From Paludibacterium sp. (GTDB lineage Bacteria > Pseudomonadota > Gammaproteobacteria > Burkholderiales > Chromobacteriaceae), in assembly GCF_019232825.1 (NCBI RefSeq), contig NZ_JAFAND010000131.1, forward strand, positions 1 to 57,229: 57,229 bases of DNA. The letters are read 5' to 3'. The translations under genes were made by a program, and so were the position numbers. The notes under the pieces were generated by a model. It made no database searches. It was given only the letters and a program-made list of their open reading frames with translations, and was not told the DNA's origin. Shown piece by piece: positions 17,088 through 27,598 of the stretch; position 1 is the first letter of the stretch, and the number at the start of each line of letters is the position of its first letter.

Positions 17088-18634
17088 GCGACATGAAAGA
17101 CGTCGCCGTGCTGTTGGCCGGACACGGCAGCCGCGATCCGGACGGCGTCGACGAGTTTGCCCAGCTGGCGGCGATCATGCGCGACAAGCATCCCGCGGCA
17201 TTGGAATACGGCTTTCTCGAGTTTGCGCGGCCAACGCTGACGGAAGCCGCCGAGCGGCTGATCGCCGGCGGCGCGACGCGCATCGTCATGACGCCGGCCG
17301 TACTGCTCGCGGCCATGCACGCCAAGAATGACCTGCCAAGCGAATTGCAGGCCCTGGCACGCGACTATCCGGCAGTCAGTTTCCAGTTCGCCGCGACGAT
17401 GAATCTGCATCCGACACTATTGGCCGTGTGCCGCGAGCGCTTGATCGCCTCCGAGACGCAATCGTCCGCCACCGTGTCACGCGCCGACACCTGCCTGGTG
17501 GTGGTCGGCCGCGGCACCAGCGACCCGGATGCCAACGGCGACGTGCACAAACTGGCACGCATGCTCGCCGAGGGCATGGGCTATGGCGCGAGCTTCGTCT
17601 GCTATTCCGGCACGGCCCAGCCGCTGGTGGCCGATGGCTTGGCGAGCGCGGCGCGCCTTGGCTGCAAGCGTTTGGTGGTATTGCCCTACTTTCTGTTCGA
17701 CGGCGTGCTGGTCAAGCGCATCTACCAAGCCGCCGACGACCTGGCCGCGCGCGCGCCGGAAATCGAAGTACTCAAAGCCGGCTACCTGGGCGTGGACGCG
17801 CGCGTGGCCGACGTATTGCTCGAACGCGCCGAGCAAGGCGTGAACGGTGACGCCAATATGAATTGCGCACTGTGCCAATATCGCGTGCGCATCGTCGGCA
17901 TGGAGCACAAGGTCGGCATGCCGCAGCAGGCTCACCACCTCAAGGCGCGCGCGGATGCCCAATCCGCCGGGGAGATTAACTGGCCGCCCTATACGCCGCA
18001 TCCGATCGAAGCCGAAAGCATGCGCATCATCACCGCCGGGCGGGACTGGTCGATCTACCCGACCGATCAGCATCTGGCGCTCAAGCGGCTGGTACACACC
18101 ACGGGCGACTTCACCTGTGTCGACGACATGTTCTTCTCGCCCGGCGCGGCCGAAACCGGCATGCGCGCGCTGTTGCGCTGTCAGCGCATCGTGACCGACG
18201 TAACCATGGTTGAGACCGGTCTCAAGCGCGCGGTGCTCAAGCAACTTGGCGTGGAAACCTGGTGCGGCGTGCACGACGAGGAAACCCGGCTGGTGGCCGA
18301 GGCGCATGGGCTCACCCGCTCGGCCGCGGGCATCCGCCGCGCCTGGGAGAAATTCGGCAACGACGTGGTGATCGCCATCGGCGACGCCCCGACCGCCATC
18401 ATGGAAGTGGTTCGCTTGGTGCGCGAGCACGGCTGGCGCCCGCAACTGGTCGTCGGCCTGCCGGTCGGTTTCGTCGGTACGCGCGAATGCAAGGACGCGT
18501 TGCGCAAACTGATGCAGGTGCCGCGCATCACCAATAGCGGCACGCGCGGCGGCTCGCCGTGGGCCGCCACGGTGGTTAACGCGCTGATGATCGCCGCCAT
18601 CGATCACGTCTACCGCGAGAAGCAGGCGCAATGA
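17084..18634 (+). CDS. CbiX-CbiC fusion: sirohydrochlorin cobaltochelatase + cobalt-precorrin-8 methylmutase
   Basis: 516 aa. Residues 1-255: two-part CbiX with GHGSRDP (His14) and the metal-site stretch [10 protein letters not shown] (His79); the second half has GRGTSD instead of GHG, so one active site is expected. Residues 259-264 (MNCALC) match the MXCXXC motif known to hold an Fe-S cluster in long CbiX, followed by a His-containing tail. Residues from about 303 are CbiC, starting [14 protein letters not shown], with the likely catalytic His338 in RLVHTTGDF and [10 protein letters not shown] at the end. The fusion joins cobalt insertion to a late rearrangement step. Confidence 0.92.
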   Translation: MSDMKDVAVLLAGHGSRDPDGVDEFAQLAAIMRDKHPAALEYGFLEFARPTLTEAAERLIAGGATRIVMTPAVLLAAMHAKNDLPSELQALARDYPAVSFQFAATMNLHPTLLAVCRERLIASETQSSATVSRADTCLVVVGRGTSDPDANGDVHKLARMLAEGMGYGASFVCYSGTAQPLVADGLASAARLGCKRLVVLPYFLFDGVLVKRIYQAADDLAARAPEIEVLKAGYLGVDARVADVLLERAEQGVNGDANMNCALCQYRVRIVGMEHKVGMPQQAHHLKARADAQSAGEINWPPYTPHPIEAESMRIITAGRDWSIYPTDQHLALKRLVHTTGDFTCVDDMFFSPGAAETGMRALLRCQRIVTDVTMVETGLKRAVLKQLGVETWCGVHDEETRLVAEAHGLTRSAAGIRRAWEKFGNDVVIAIGDAPTAIMEVVRLVREHGWRPQLVVGLPVGFVGTRECKDALRKLMQVPRITNSGTRGGSPWAATVVNALMIAAIDHVYREKQAQ

Positions 18635-19761
18635 GCCAGCGCCGCGTCTTCGACCTCGCCGTGCCGGCCCCGAACGGGCTCTTGCGCGGCCGCACCACCG
18701 GCAGTTGCGCCACCGCCGCGGTCAAGGCCGCGCTCATGCGCATGCTCGACGGCGTGATCGCGAGCGAGGTCGAAGTCAGTCTGCCGGACCCGGATTTTTA
18801 TCTGCCGGTGCCGGTGGAACGCGTCGTGCCGCTGCCTGACGGCGCGGTGCGCGCCGAAGTGATCAAATACGCCGGGGACGACCCGGACAATACGCGCGGC
18901 GCGACGCTCTTCGCCGAAGTACGGCAAAACAGCACCGGCGCGCTGCGCTTTTTGGCGGCCGAGGGCGTCGGCATGGTCACCGCGCCCGGCTTGCGCATTC
19001 CCCCGGGCGAGCCGGCGATCAATCCCGTGCCGCGGCAGATGATGCGTTGGGCGGTGGATGAAGTGCTGGCCGGCCGGCACGACCCGGGCTTCGACCTGGC
19101 CATCGGCTGTGTCGACGGCGCCAAAATCGCCAAGCGTACGTTCAACCCAATGCTCGGCATCGTCGGCGGCATTTCCATTCTCGGCACCAGCGGCATTGTC
19201 GAGCCGATGTCGCTCGCGGCATGGATCGCCTCGATCGAGGTCTACATCCGCGTGGCGCTGGGCGATGCGCCGCCGGCGATCGCCTTCACGCCCGGCAAGA
19301 TAGGCCGCGGCTTCGCCGCCGACACGCTGCAGTTGAAAAAACACCAAGTGGTGCAGATCGCCAACTTCGTCGGCGATTCGCTCGACCAAACCGAGGCCAT
19401 CCTGCGCGAGCACGACGCCCGGCTCGGCACGCTATGGGTGCTGGGCCATCCGGGCAAGCTCGCCAAGCTGTTGGACGGCTCGTGGAACACCCACTCGTCC
19501 CATAGCCGCATGGCGATGCGCGGCGTGGCGCAGTTCGCCGCCGCGCAGGGGTTCGAACCCGACATTGTCATTCAGATCGAGAAAGCCAATACCGTGGAAA
19601 ACGTGATTCAAATCCTGCGCCCGGATGCGCGCGCGCAAGCTTTCTGGCGCGCGCTGGAGACGCATCTGGCCGCCATGATGCACGCGCGCGTGTCCAGTGT
19701 GGACACGCTGGCCGTGCGCCTATTCAGCATGGACGGCACGCCGTTGGGAGAAGCCGCATGA
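18631..19761 (+). CDS. cbiD: Cobalt-precorrin-5B C1-methyltransferase
   Basis: 376 aa. CbiD is a non-canonical methyltransferase specific to the cobalt-early pathway. Marks: LRGRTTGSCATAAVKAAL at the N-terminus, GEPAINPVPR, the GTSGIVEPMS block, and GHPGKLAKLLDGSWNTHS. Its presence with cbiG supports an anaerobic-type route. ATGA overlaps join it to cbiXC and cbiL. Confidence 0.95.
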   Translation: MSQRRVFDLAVPAPNGLLRGRTTGSCATAAVKAALMRMLDGVIASEVEVSLPDPDFYLPVPVERVVPLPDGAVRAEVIKYAGDDPDNTRGATLFAEVRQNSTGALRFLAAEGVGMVTAPGLRIPPGEPAINPVPRQMMRWAVDEVLAGRHDPGFDLAIGCVDGAKIAKRTFNPMLGIVGGISILGTSGIVEPMSLAAWIASIEVYIRVALGDAPPAIAFTPGKIGRGFAADTLQLKKHQVVQIANFVGDSLDQTEAILREHDARLGTLWVLGHPGKLAKLLDGSWNTHSSHSRMAMRGVAQFAAAQGFEPDIVIQIEKANTVENVIQILRPDARAQAFWRALETHLAAMMHARVSSVDTLAVRLFSMDGTPLGEAA

Positions 19762-20495
19762 GCCTGACGCTGGGACGTTTCATCGGCGTTGGCGTCGGCC
19801 CCGGCACGCCGGGCCTGATCGCCGTGGCGGCATTGGCCGACCTGCGAAGCGCCGACATCATCTACCTGCCGCGCGCGCGCTCGAGCGACATTTCCATCGC
19901 CCGCCAGACACTCGCCGGACTCGACATCGATCCGGCGCGTTTTCGCGAGGTGGAGTTCAATATGGACCCGGATCGTGGCGTGCTGGCGCGCCACTACGGC
20001 GAACTGGCGGCGACGGTGGTGGACGAGCTGCGCCAGGGGCGCACCGTGGCGTATCTGACCATCGGCGACGCCATGACCTACTCCACTTACGGCTATCTCC
20101 TTGCCGCGGTGCGCGATCTACTGCCGGCGGTCGAGCACAAGACCTGGCCCGGCATCACCAGCTTCGCCGCCACCGCCTCGGCGCTGTCCTGGCCGTTGGG
20201 TGAAGGCAAGGAACGCATGCTGATCCTGCCCTGCCCGGATGACATGGCGGCACTCGAAGCCGATATCTTAAGCCACGACATCGTCATCCTAATGAAGATC
20301 GGCCAGCGTCTGCACGACGTGTTGGCGCTGCTGACCAAAATGGACATCGCCGAGCACTGCGCCTACGCACGCCGCATCGGGCTCGCCGATCAAGTGCTGT
20401 GCGAGCGCGTCGACTCGCTCGACCCCGAAGATGCCGTCGGTTACCTGTCCACCTTGCTGATCCGCCGTACGGCGCGAGAAAAGAGACACCTATGA
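19758..20495 (+). CDS. cbiL: Cobalt-factor II C20-methyltransferase
   Basis: 245 aa. Tetrapyrrole methylase fold with FIGVGVGPGTPGLIAVAA, the family's YLPRARSSD segment, LTIGDAMTYSTYGYL and TWPGITSFAA. These features separate CbiL/CobI from the other methylases. It methylates C20 of cobalt-sirohydrochlorin, the step after CbiX. ATGA overlap with cbiD and cbiF. Confidence 0.92.
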   Translation: MSLTLGRFIGVGVGPGTPGLIAVAALADLRSADIIYLPRARSSDISIARQTLAGLDIDPARFREVEFNMDPDRGVLARHYGELAATVVDELRQGRTVAYLTIGDAMTYSTYGYLLAAVRDLLPAVEHKTWPGITSFAATASALSWPLGEGKERMLILPCPDDMAALEADILSHDIVILMKIGQRLHDVLALLTKMDIAEHCAYARRIGLADQVLCERVDSLDPEDAVGYLSTLLIRRTAREKRHL

Positions 20496-21289
20496 AAGTG
20501 TATTTCATTGGCGCCGGCCCCGGCGCCGCCGATCTGATCACGGTGCGCGGCGCGCGCCTGCTGGGCCAGGTATCGATGGTGCTGTACGCCGGTTCGCTGG
20601 TGCCGCGCGATATGTTGCAGCATTGCCGGCCGGACACCGAACTCTTGGATACCGCCGAGTTGTCGCTCGACGAGCAGGAAGCCTGTTACCGCCGTGCGCG
20701 CGACGCCGGTCAAGACGTCGTGCGGCTGCATTCCGGCGATCCGGCGATCTACGGCGCCACCGCCGAGCAGATGCGCCGACTGGAAAAGCTGGGCATCGAT
20801 TACGAAGTCGTGCCTGGGGTGTCGTCGTTCACCGCCGCCGCCGCCGCGCTTGGCAGCGAGCTGACCAAGCCCGAAGTCTCGCAGTCGATCATCCTCACCC
20901 GCGTCTCCGGCCGCGCCTCGGCCGTGCCGGAGCTGGAGTCGATCGAGCGTTTCGCCGCGCATCGCGCCACCATGTGCATTTTTCTTTCCGGTCAACGGCT
21001 GAAGGACACCGTGGCCGATTTGCAAAAGCATTATCCGGACAGCACGCCGGTGGCGCTCGTGCGGCGCGCGAGCTGGTCCGACCAGAGCACCCACCGCAGC
21101 ACGCTGGGACAATTGCTGGGCGAGATCAAACAGAAGGATTGGCTGTTGACGACGCTCTTGTTGATCGGCGACGCGTTGTCGCGCGAGGACGGCGTCGAAT
21201 CTTGCCTGTATTCGGCCGGCTATACGCACATTTTCCGCGACAGCGATGAGCGCAAGGCCAAGAAGGCGGCCAATGCCGGGGACGCCTAA
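20492..21289 (+). CDS. cbiF: Cobalt-precorrin-4 C11-methyltransferase
   Basis: 265 aa. Methylase with VYFIGAGPGAADLITVRGA, VLYAGSLVP (a CbiF/CobM mark), HSGDPAIYGATAEQM and VVPGVSSFTAAAAALG, and a lysine-rich tail (SDERKAKKAAN). It methylates C11. It starts by ATGA from cbiL and ends directly against the GTG of cbiG, whose product acts next. Confidence 0.95.
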   Translation: MKVYFIGAGPGAADLITVRGARLLGQVSMVLYAGSLVPRDMLQHCRPDTELLDTAELSLDEQEACYRRARDAGQDVVRLHSGDPAIYGATAEQMRRLEKLGIDYEVVPGVSSFTAAAAALGSELTKPEVSQSIILTRVSGRASAVPELESIERFAAHRATMCIFLSGQRLKDTVADLQKHYPDSTPVALVRRASWSDQSTHRSTLGQLLGEIKQKDWLLTTLLLIGDALSREDGVESCLYSAGYTHIFRDSDERKAKKAANAGDA

Positions 21290-22054
21290 GTGAGCGAACT
21301 CGGCATCTGGCTGGTGCGCCCCGAAGCCGAGCCGCTGGGACAGCGGCTGGCCGCCGCGCTCGGCGGCGAACTCTACCGCCCATGGCAAACGCCAGAGGCC
21401 AACGCGCGCCTGCAATTCCACGCCGTCTGGCGCGCGCGGCGGCAATGGCTGCTGGTCATGGCCAGCGGTATCGCCGTGCGCTATCTGGATGGCCTGCCGC
21501 AAAGCAAGCTGTCCGACCCGGCGGTGGTGGTGCTGGACGAGGCCGCACGCTTCGCCATCGCGCTATTGAGCGGCCACGAAGGCGGCGCCAATGCCCTGGC
21601 CTACGCCGTCGCGCGCGCCAGCGGCGCGCAGCCGGTCATCACCACCGCCAGCGAGGCGCTCAAACCCCTGACGCTCGGCATCGGCTGCCGCCGCGGCAAA
21701 GACACCGAGGCCATCGAGCTGGCGGTGCGCGCCGCGCTCGGCCATCGCCCGCTAAGCGCCGTGCGCGAAGTCGCCACGATTGACCTCAAGGCCGACGAGC
21801 CGGGCTTGTTGGCCTTCTGCGCGCGTCACAACCTGCCGTTGCGCGTCATTGCCCAAACGGACGTCGCCGCGCGCGGCTGGACCGACAAACCCTCCGCCTG
21901 GGTGCGGCACAACGTCGGCGTCGATGGCGTGTGCGAGCCCTGCGCGCTGATCGCCAGCCCGCGCGGCCGGCTGATCATCCCCAAAACCGCCCGCGACGGC
22001 GTTACGGTCGCCGTCGTCGAAGACAGCATTGAACAGGAACACACACAGGCATGA
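21290..22054 (+). CDS. cbiG: Cobalt-precorrin-5A hydrolase, short form
   Basis: 254 aa from GTG at 21290, directly after the cbiF stop. CbiG opens the delta-lactone of cobalt-precorrin-5A and releases acetaldehyde. The N-terminal part has LLVMASGIAVRYLDG and FAIALLSGHEGGANALA; the C-terminal part has TLGIGCRRGKDTEAIE and VGVDGVCEPCAL. It is shorter than the 300-350 aa usual for CbiG: the spacer region between the two domains seems reduced. Both diagnostic ends are intact, so it should be active. Confidence 0.92.
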   Translation: MSELGIWLVRPEAEPLGQRLAAALGGELYRPWQTPEANARLQFHAVWRARRQWLLVMASGIAVRYLDGLPQSKLSDPAVVVLDEAARFAIALLSGHEGGANALAYAVARASGAQPVITTASEALKPLTLGIGCRRGKDTEAIELAVRAALGHRPLSAVREVATIDLKADEPGLLAFCARHNLPLRVIAQTDVAARGWTDKPSAWVRHNVGVDGVCEPCALIASPRGRLIIPKTARDGVTVAVVEDSIEQEHTQA

Positions 22055-23579
22055 GCGGCAAACTTTATCTGGTCTCGGTCGGTCCGGGCACCACGCAATT
22101 GATCCCCCCGATGGTGCGCGAGGCGCTGGCGGCCTCCGACGTCATCGTTTCGTACGAGCTGTATCTGACCTGGGTACGGCCCTGGGTCGACGGCAAAGAG
22201 ATCCACACGCCGCCGATGACCCAAGAGCGCGCCCGCGCGCAGCTGGCGCTGGAGAAGGCGCGCGCCGGCCATACGGTGGCGCTGCTTTCCAGCGGCGACA
22301 TCGGCATCTACGCAATGGCCGCGCTGGCGTTCGAAGACATGCTGGAGACCGACGACTTCGACGTGCAGTTGATCCCCGGCATCACCTCGGCCAATGCCTG
22401 CGCCTCGATCCTCGGCTCGCCGCTGTCGCACGACTTCGCCACGCTGTCGCTGTCCGATCTGCTGTGCCCCTGGACCTGGATCGAACAGCGTGCGCGCCAC
22501 ATCGCGCAAGCCGATCTGGCGGCGGTGTTCTACAACGTGCAAAGCCGCCAGCGCCAGGAAGGCGTCTACCGCATTCTGGACATCATGCTGGAACACAAAC
22601 GGCCGGAAACGCTGTGCGGCATCGTACGCAACGCCTACCGCGAGGATCAGACGCACGACATCATGACGTTGGGCGAACTGCGCACGCGCCAGTTCGACAT
22701 GTTCACCACGCTCGTGATCGGCAACCGCTTCACCCGCAAAAAGCGTGACTGGATTTTCACCCCGCGCGGCTATGGCAATTGGCAAGACACGCCGGACACC
22801 GTCAAAGCGGCGCAGTTGCCGGACAACGCCGTTTGGGTGTTTGCCGGCACGAGCGATGGCAACCGCCTTGCGCAGCAGCTTGCCGAAACCGGGCAAGCTG
22901 TGGTGGTGTCGAGCGCCAGCGAATACGGCGCCGAACAGGCGCAACTATCCTGCCCCAATGTGACCACCGTGTCCGGCCGGCTGGGGCTTGAGCGCCGGCG
23001 CGAACTGATGACCCAAGCCCACGCGCGCGCCATCGTCGACGCCACTCACCCGTACGCCAGCGAGATCTCGCAACAGCTGATCGAGCTGTCGACGCAGCTC
23101 GGCCTGCGCTATCTGCGCTTCGAGCGTTCGAGCCAGATTGCGGATTTCCCGGCGCGGCGCGTGGCCGACATGGATGAAGCGGCTCAACTGGCGATGCGGC
23201 TTGGCGGACGGATTTTCCTCGCCACCGGTTCGAAGGATCTGGCGCGCTTCATGCAAGCGCCGGGCGCCGAACACAAGCAATGGTTCCTGCGCATGGCCCC
23301 CGATCCGCTGCAATTGCAGCGCGCGCTCGATCTGGGCGTGCCGCGCGGCCATCTGTGCGCGATGCAGGGACCGTTCTCGCAGGAAGCCAACGAAACGCTG
23401 TGGCGAGACTGGGGCATCGATTGCGTGGTCAGCAAGGAGTCCGGCGAGGCAGGCGGCTACCGTGCCAAGGCCGAGGCGGCGGCGCGGATGGGCATTCCGT
23501 TCATCGTCGTCGACCGCCCGCGCATCGACTACCCGGCGCGCGCCGACAGCCTCGACGCCGTGCTCGCGGGGCTTGACGC

Positions 23580-23583
<4 letters not shown>
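22051..23583 (+). CDS. CbiH-CbiJ fusion: cobalt-precorrin-3 C17-methyltransferase + cobalt-precorrin-6A reductase
   Basis: 510 aa. Residues 1 to about 245 are CbiH: YLVSVGPGTTQLIPPMVREA, LLSSGDIGIYAMA, IPGITSANACASILGSPLS and IGNRFTRK. After a short linker, residues from about 260 are CbiJ/CobK: VWVFAGTSDGNRLAQQLA, VDATHPYASEIS, FLATGSKDL, and VVSKESGEAGGYRAKAEAA near the end. The fusion combines ring contraction with the later reduction. ATGA overlap with cbiG and cobW. Confidence 0.94.
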
Positions 23584-24658
<1,075 letters not shown>

Positions 24659-24662
<4 letters not shown>

Positions 24663-25261
24663 AAACCGACCCGCAAGACCACCTGCGCATGACGCAGAAA
24701 CGCAAAGCCGGCTTCGAAAAGAAAAAGGCCGCCGCCACGAAGGAAAAGGGCCTGTTGATCGTGCACACCGGCACCGGCAAGGGCAAATCCAGCGCCGCGT
24801 TCGGCATGGGATTGCGCACGGTCGGCCATGGCATGCGCCTGGGCGTGGTGCAGTTCATCAAAGGCGCGCTGCATACCGCCGAACGCGATGTGTTCACCTG
24901 CTTCGACAATTGCGATTTCCACACCATGGGCGAAGGCTACACCTGGAACACGCAAAACCGCGAGGCCGACATCGCCACCGCGCGCCAAGGCTGGGCACAG
25001 GTCTGCGCCATGATCGACAGCGGCGAGTACGACATGCTGATTTTGGACGAACTCAACGTCATTCTGAAATACGACTACCTGCCGCATGACGAGGTATTGG
25101 CCAAGCTGTCGGCGCGCCCGGCCACGCTGCACGTGGTGGTGACCGGGCGTCATGCCCCGCAGGCGTTGATCGACGCCGCCGACCTGGTGACCGAGATGCG
25201 GCTCGTCAAGCACCCTTACCGCGAACAGGGCATCAAAGCCCAGCCCGGCGTGGAGTTCTGA
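24659..25261 (+). CDS. cobO: Corrinoid adenosyltransferase
   Basis: 200 aa; also called btuR. It transfers the adenosyl group of ATP to Co(I) corrinoids. P-loop GTGKGKSSAA (38-47), VVQFIKGALHTAERD, DMLILDELNVILKYDYL and VTGRHAPQALIDAADLVTEM are typical of the CobA/CobO/BtuR family. The basic N-terminal 30 residues are also usual. ATG at 24659 overlaps the cobW stop; a TTG at 24653 is less likely. Confidence 0.94.
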
Positions 25262-25262
25262 T

Positions 25263-26552
25263 ATGACGCGCTTCTGCCCGGCCTTGATGATGACCGCGCC
25301 GGCCTCGCATCAGGGCAAGACCACGCTGACAGCCGGCTTGGCGCGCTTTCATCGCGGCCAAGGGCGGCGCGTGCGCGTCTTCAAAGTCGGACCGGACTTT
25401 CTCGACCCCTATATTTTGGAACGCGCCTCGGGCGCGCCGGTAGAGTCGCTCGATCTGTGGATGACCGGCGAGGACGATTGCCGCGCCCGGCTTTATCAGG
25501 CCGCCGGAGAGGCGGATCTGATCCTGGTCGAGGGCAGCATGGGCCTCTTCGACGGCACGCCGTCGAGCGCCGATCTGGCCGAGCGCTTCGACCTGCCGCT
25601 GGTGGCGGTGATCGACGCCGCCGGCATGGCGCAAACTTTCGGCGCCGTGGCGCTGGGGCTGGCGAGTTTGCGGCCACAGCTGCGCTTCCACGGCATGCTG
25701 GCCAACCAGGTGGCGGGTCAACGCCATGCTGATATGCTGTGTGAGGGATTACCACCATTTATCCCTTATAGCGGATATATTGCTCGTCAAGACGATATCG
25801 GCTTGCCGGAACGGCATTTGGGATTGGTGCAGGCGCAGGAGATCGACGACCTCGAGGCGCGGCTCGATCGCGCGGCGCGGCAAATGGCCACCACCGGCCT
25901 GGCCAAGCTGCCGCCGGCGATACCGTTCCCCCCGGCTGCGCTGCCGGCCATGCCGCCGCTGCTCGCGGGCCGCCACATCGCCGTCGCCCGCGATGCCGCC
26001 TTTTCCTTCCTCTATCCGGCCAATTTGCAGTGTCTGCGTGATCTCGGTGCGACGCTCACGTTTTTCTCGCCCTTGGCCGACGAGGCGCCGCAGGCATGCG
26101 ACGCGCTCTACTTGCCCGGCGGTTACCCGGAGCTGCATCTGCAGGCGCTGGCCGCCAACCGCGTCTGCGCCGCGGCGCTCGCCGCGCATGTCGCCGCCGG
26201 CAAACCGCTTTACGCCGAATGCGGCGGCATGCTGTACCTGTTCGAGCATCTGACCGACCAGCATGGCCAGCGCGCGGCGATGCTAGGCCTGCTGCCCGGC
26301 GAGGCGACGCTCGGTCGGCGGCTGGCGGCGCTCGGTTTGCAACAGATCGAACTCGATGGCCAGCGGTTACGCGGCCATACCTTTCACTACTCGACCCTTG
26401 CCACCTCCCTGACCGTCGCCGCGCGCGCCACACGCGCCGTCGGAGGGACGGCAGGCGAAGCGTTTTATCGCCAGGGAAACGTACGCGCGAGCTACCTGCA
26501 TGCGTGGTTCCCCTCCAACCCGCTGGCCACAAGCCGGCTGTTTCTCGACTGA
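25263..26552 (+). CDS. cbiA: Cobyrinic acid a,c-diamide synthase
   Basis: 429 aa. ATP- and glutamine-dependent amidation of the a and c side chains. N-terminal ATPase: P-loop APASHQGKTT, FKVGPDFLDP, LVEGSMGLFDG. C-terminal glutaminase: DALYLPGGYPELH, nucleophile Cys in YAECGGMLYL, His in SYLHAWFPSNP. One base separates it from cobO. A stretch at about 25724-25800 (residues about 155-180) is much richer in A/T than its surroundings but stays in frame. Confidence 0.95.
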   Translation: MTRFCPALMMTAPASHQGKTTLTAGLARFHRGQGRRVRVFKVGPDFLDPYILERASGAPVESLDLWMTGEDDCRARLYQAAGEADLILVEGSMGLFDGTPSSADLAERFDLPLVAVIDAAGMAQTFGAVALGLASLRPQLRFHGMLANQVAGQRHADMLCEGLPPFIPYSGYIARQDDIGLPERHLGLVQAQEIDDLEARLDRAARQMATTGLAKLPPAIPFPPAALPAMPPLLAGRHIAVARDAAFSFLYPANLQCLRDLGATLTFFSPLADEAPQACDALYLPGGYPELHLQALAANRVCAAALAAHVAAGKPLYAECGGMLYLFEHLTDQHGQRAAMLGLLPGEATLGRRLAALGLQQIELDGQRLRGHTFHYSTLATSLTVAARATRAVGGTAGEAFYRQGNVRASYLHAWFPSNPLATSRLFLD

Positions 26553-26563
26553 AGGACGTTGTG

Positions 26564-27598
26564 ATGCTGATTGAGCAGATTACCCCCATCCACAACCCGG
26601 CGCTGGCAGCGCAACTTAAGCACGCCATCGACCATAAAACCAAGCCGTTGGGCAGTCTCGGCCGGCTGGAGGGATTAGCGCTGCAAATCGGCCTGATTCA
26701 GCAAACCGCCACGCCCACGGTCGAGCGGCCGGCCATGGTGATCTACGCGGCGGATCATGGTGTGGCGGAAGAACGCATTTCCCTCTACCCGCCCTGCGTG
26801 ACGCGCCAGATGGTGGAGAATTTCCTGGCGGGCGGCGCGGCCAGCAGTGTGCTGGCGCGGCAGAACGGTTTCGAGGTGGTCATCGTCGACGGCGGCGTCG
26901 CTCACGATTTTGGCGCACGCGCGGACTTGGTTGACTGCAAAGTGCGTCATGGTAGTCGCAATTTCGTGCACGAACCGGCGATGACGCACGACGAATGCGC
27001 GCTGGCGATGACACGCGCCAAGGCGGTAGTCGACGGTCTAGCGGGCAATGTGGTGGCCTTCGGTGAAAAAGGCATCGGCAATACCACGCCGTCGGCGGCG
27101 CTGATGCACCTGATGACCGGCATTCCGCTCGCCGAATGCGTCGGCGCCGGCACCGGACTCAACCGCGAAGGTATCGCCCACAAGCAGCGGGTCATCGAGC
27201 GCGCGCTGGCGCGGCACGGCTATCCGCAAGATCCGCTGGCGGTGATGGCCACCTACGGCGGCATCGAGATCGCCATGATGGCAGCCGGCATGCTCGCCGC
27301 CGCCGCCCGTCGCAAGGTGGTGCTCGTCGATGGTTTCATCGCCACCAGTGCGCTCTTGGTGGCGCTCAAACTGCAACCGGCACTGATCGATTACTGCGTG
27401 TTCTCGCACTGTTCGGACGAACATGGTCACACGCAGATGCTGCAATACCTCGGCGTCTCGCCGTTGCTGCATCTGAACCTGCGTCTGGGCGAGGCGACCG
27501 GCTGCGCGTTGGCATTGCCGTATCTGCAGGCAGCGGTGAATTTCCTCAGCGAGATGGCCACCTTCGAAGCCGCCGCGGTCAGCGAGGCGCTGGCATGA
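26564..27598 (+). CDS. cobT: CobT-type base phosphoribosyltransferase, divergent paralog
   Basis: 344 aa; ATG at 26564 has AAGGA upstream. Nicotinate-nucleotide:dimethylbenzimidazole phosphoribosyltransferase fold, with N-terminal KTKPLGSLGRLE, ADHGV, GEKGIGNTT (167-175) and RLGEATG (catalytic Glu310). It aligns without gaps to the second copy at 28396, about 61% identical by hand count. In this copy the Met/Leu after Glu168 is Lys169, and the loop 69-78 reads EERISLYPPC rather than [10 protein letters not shown]. These are lower-ligand-pocket positions, so base choice may differ. ATGA overlap with cobS. Confidence 0.9.
   Translation: MLIEQITPIHNPALAAQLKHAIDHKTKPLGSLGRLEGLALQIGLIQQTATPTVERPAMVIYAADHGVAEERISLYPPCVTRQMVENFLAGGAASSVLARQNGFEVVIVDGGVAHDFGARADLVDCKVRHGSRNFVHEPAMTHDECALAMTRAKAVVDGLAGNVVAFGEKGIGNTTPSAALMHLMTGIPLAECVGAGTGLNREGIAHKQRVIERALARHGYPQDPLAVMATYGGIEIAMMAAGMLAAAARRKVVLVDGFIATSALLVALKLQPALIDYCVFSHCSDEHGHTQMLQYLGVSPLLHLNLRLGEATGCALALPYLQAAVNFLSEMATFEAAAVSEALA

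Noticed and set aside
26096-26563. In-frame upstream extension of cobT1 across the end of cbiA
   Set aside because: It overlaps cbiA in another frame, has no CobT similarity, and a good ribosome site precedes the ATG at 26564.
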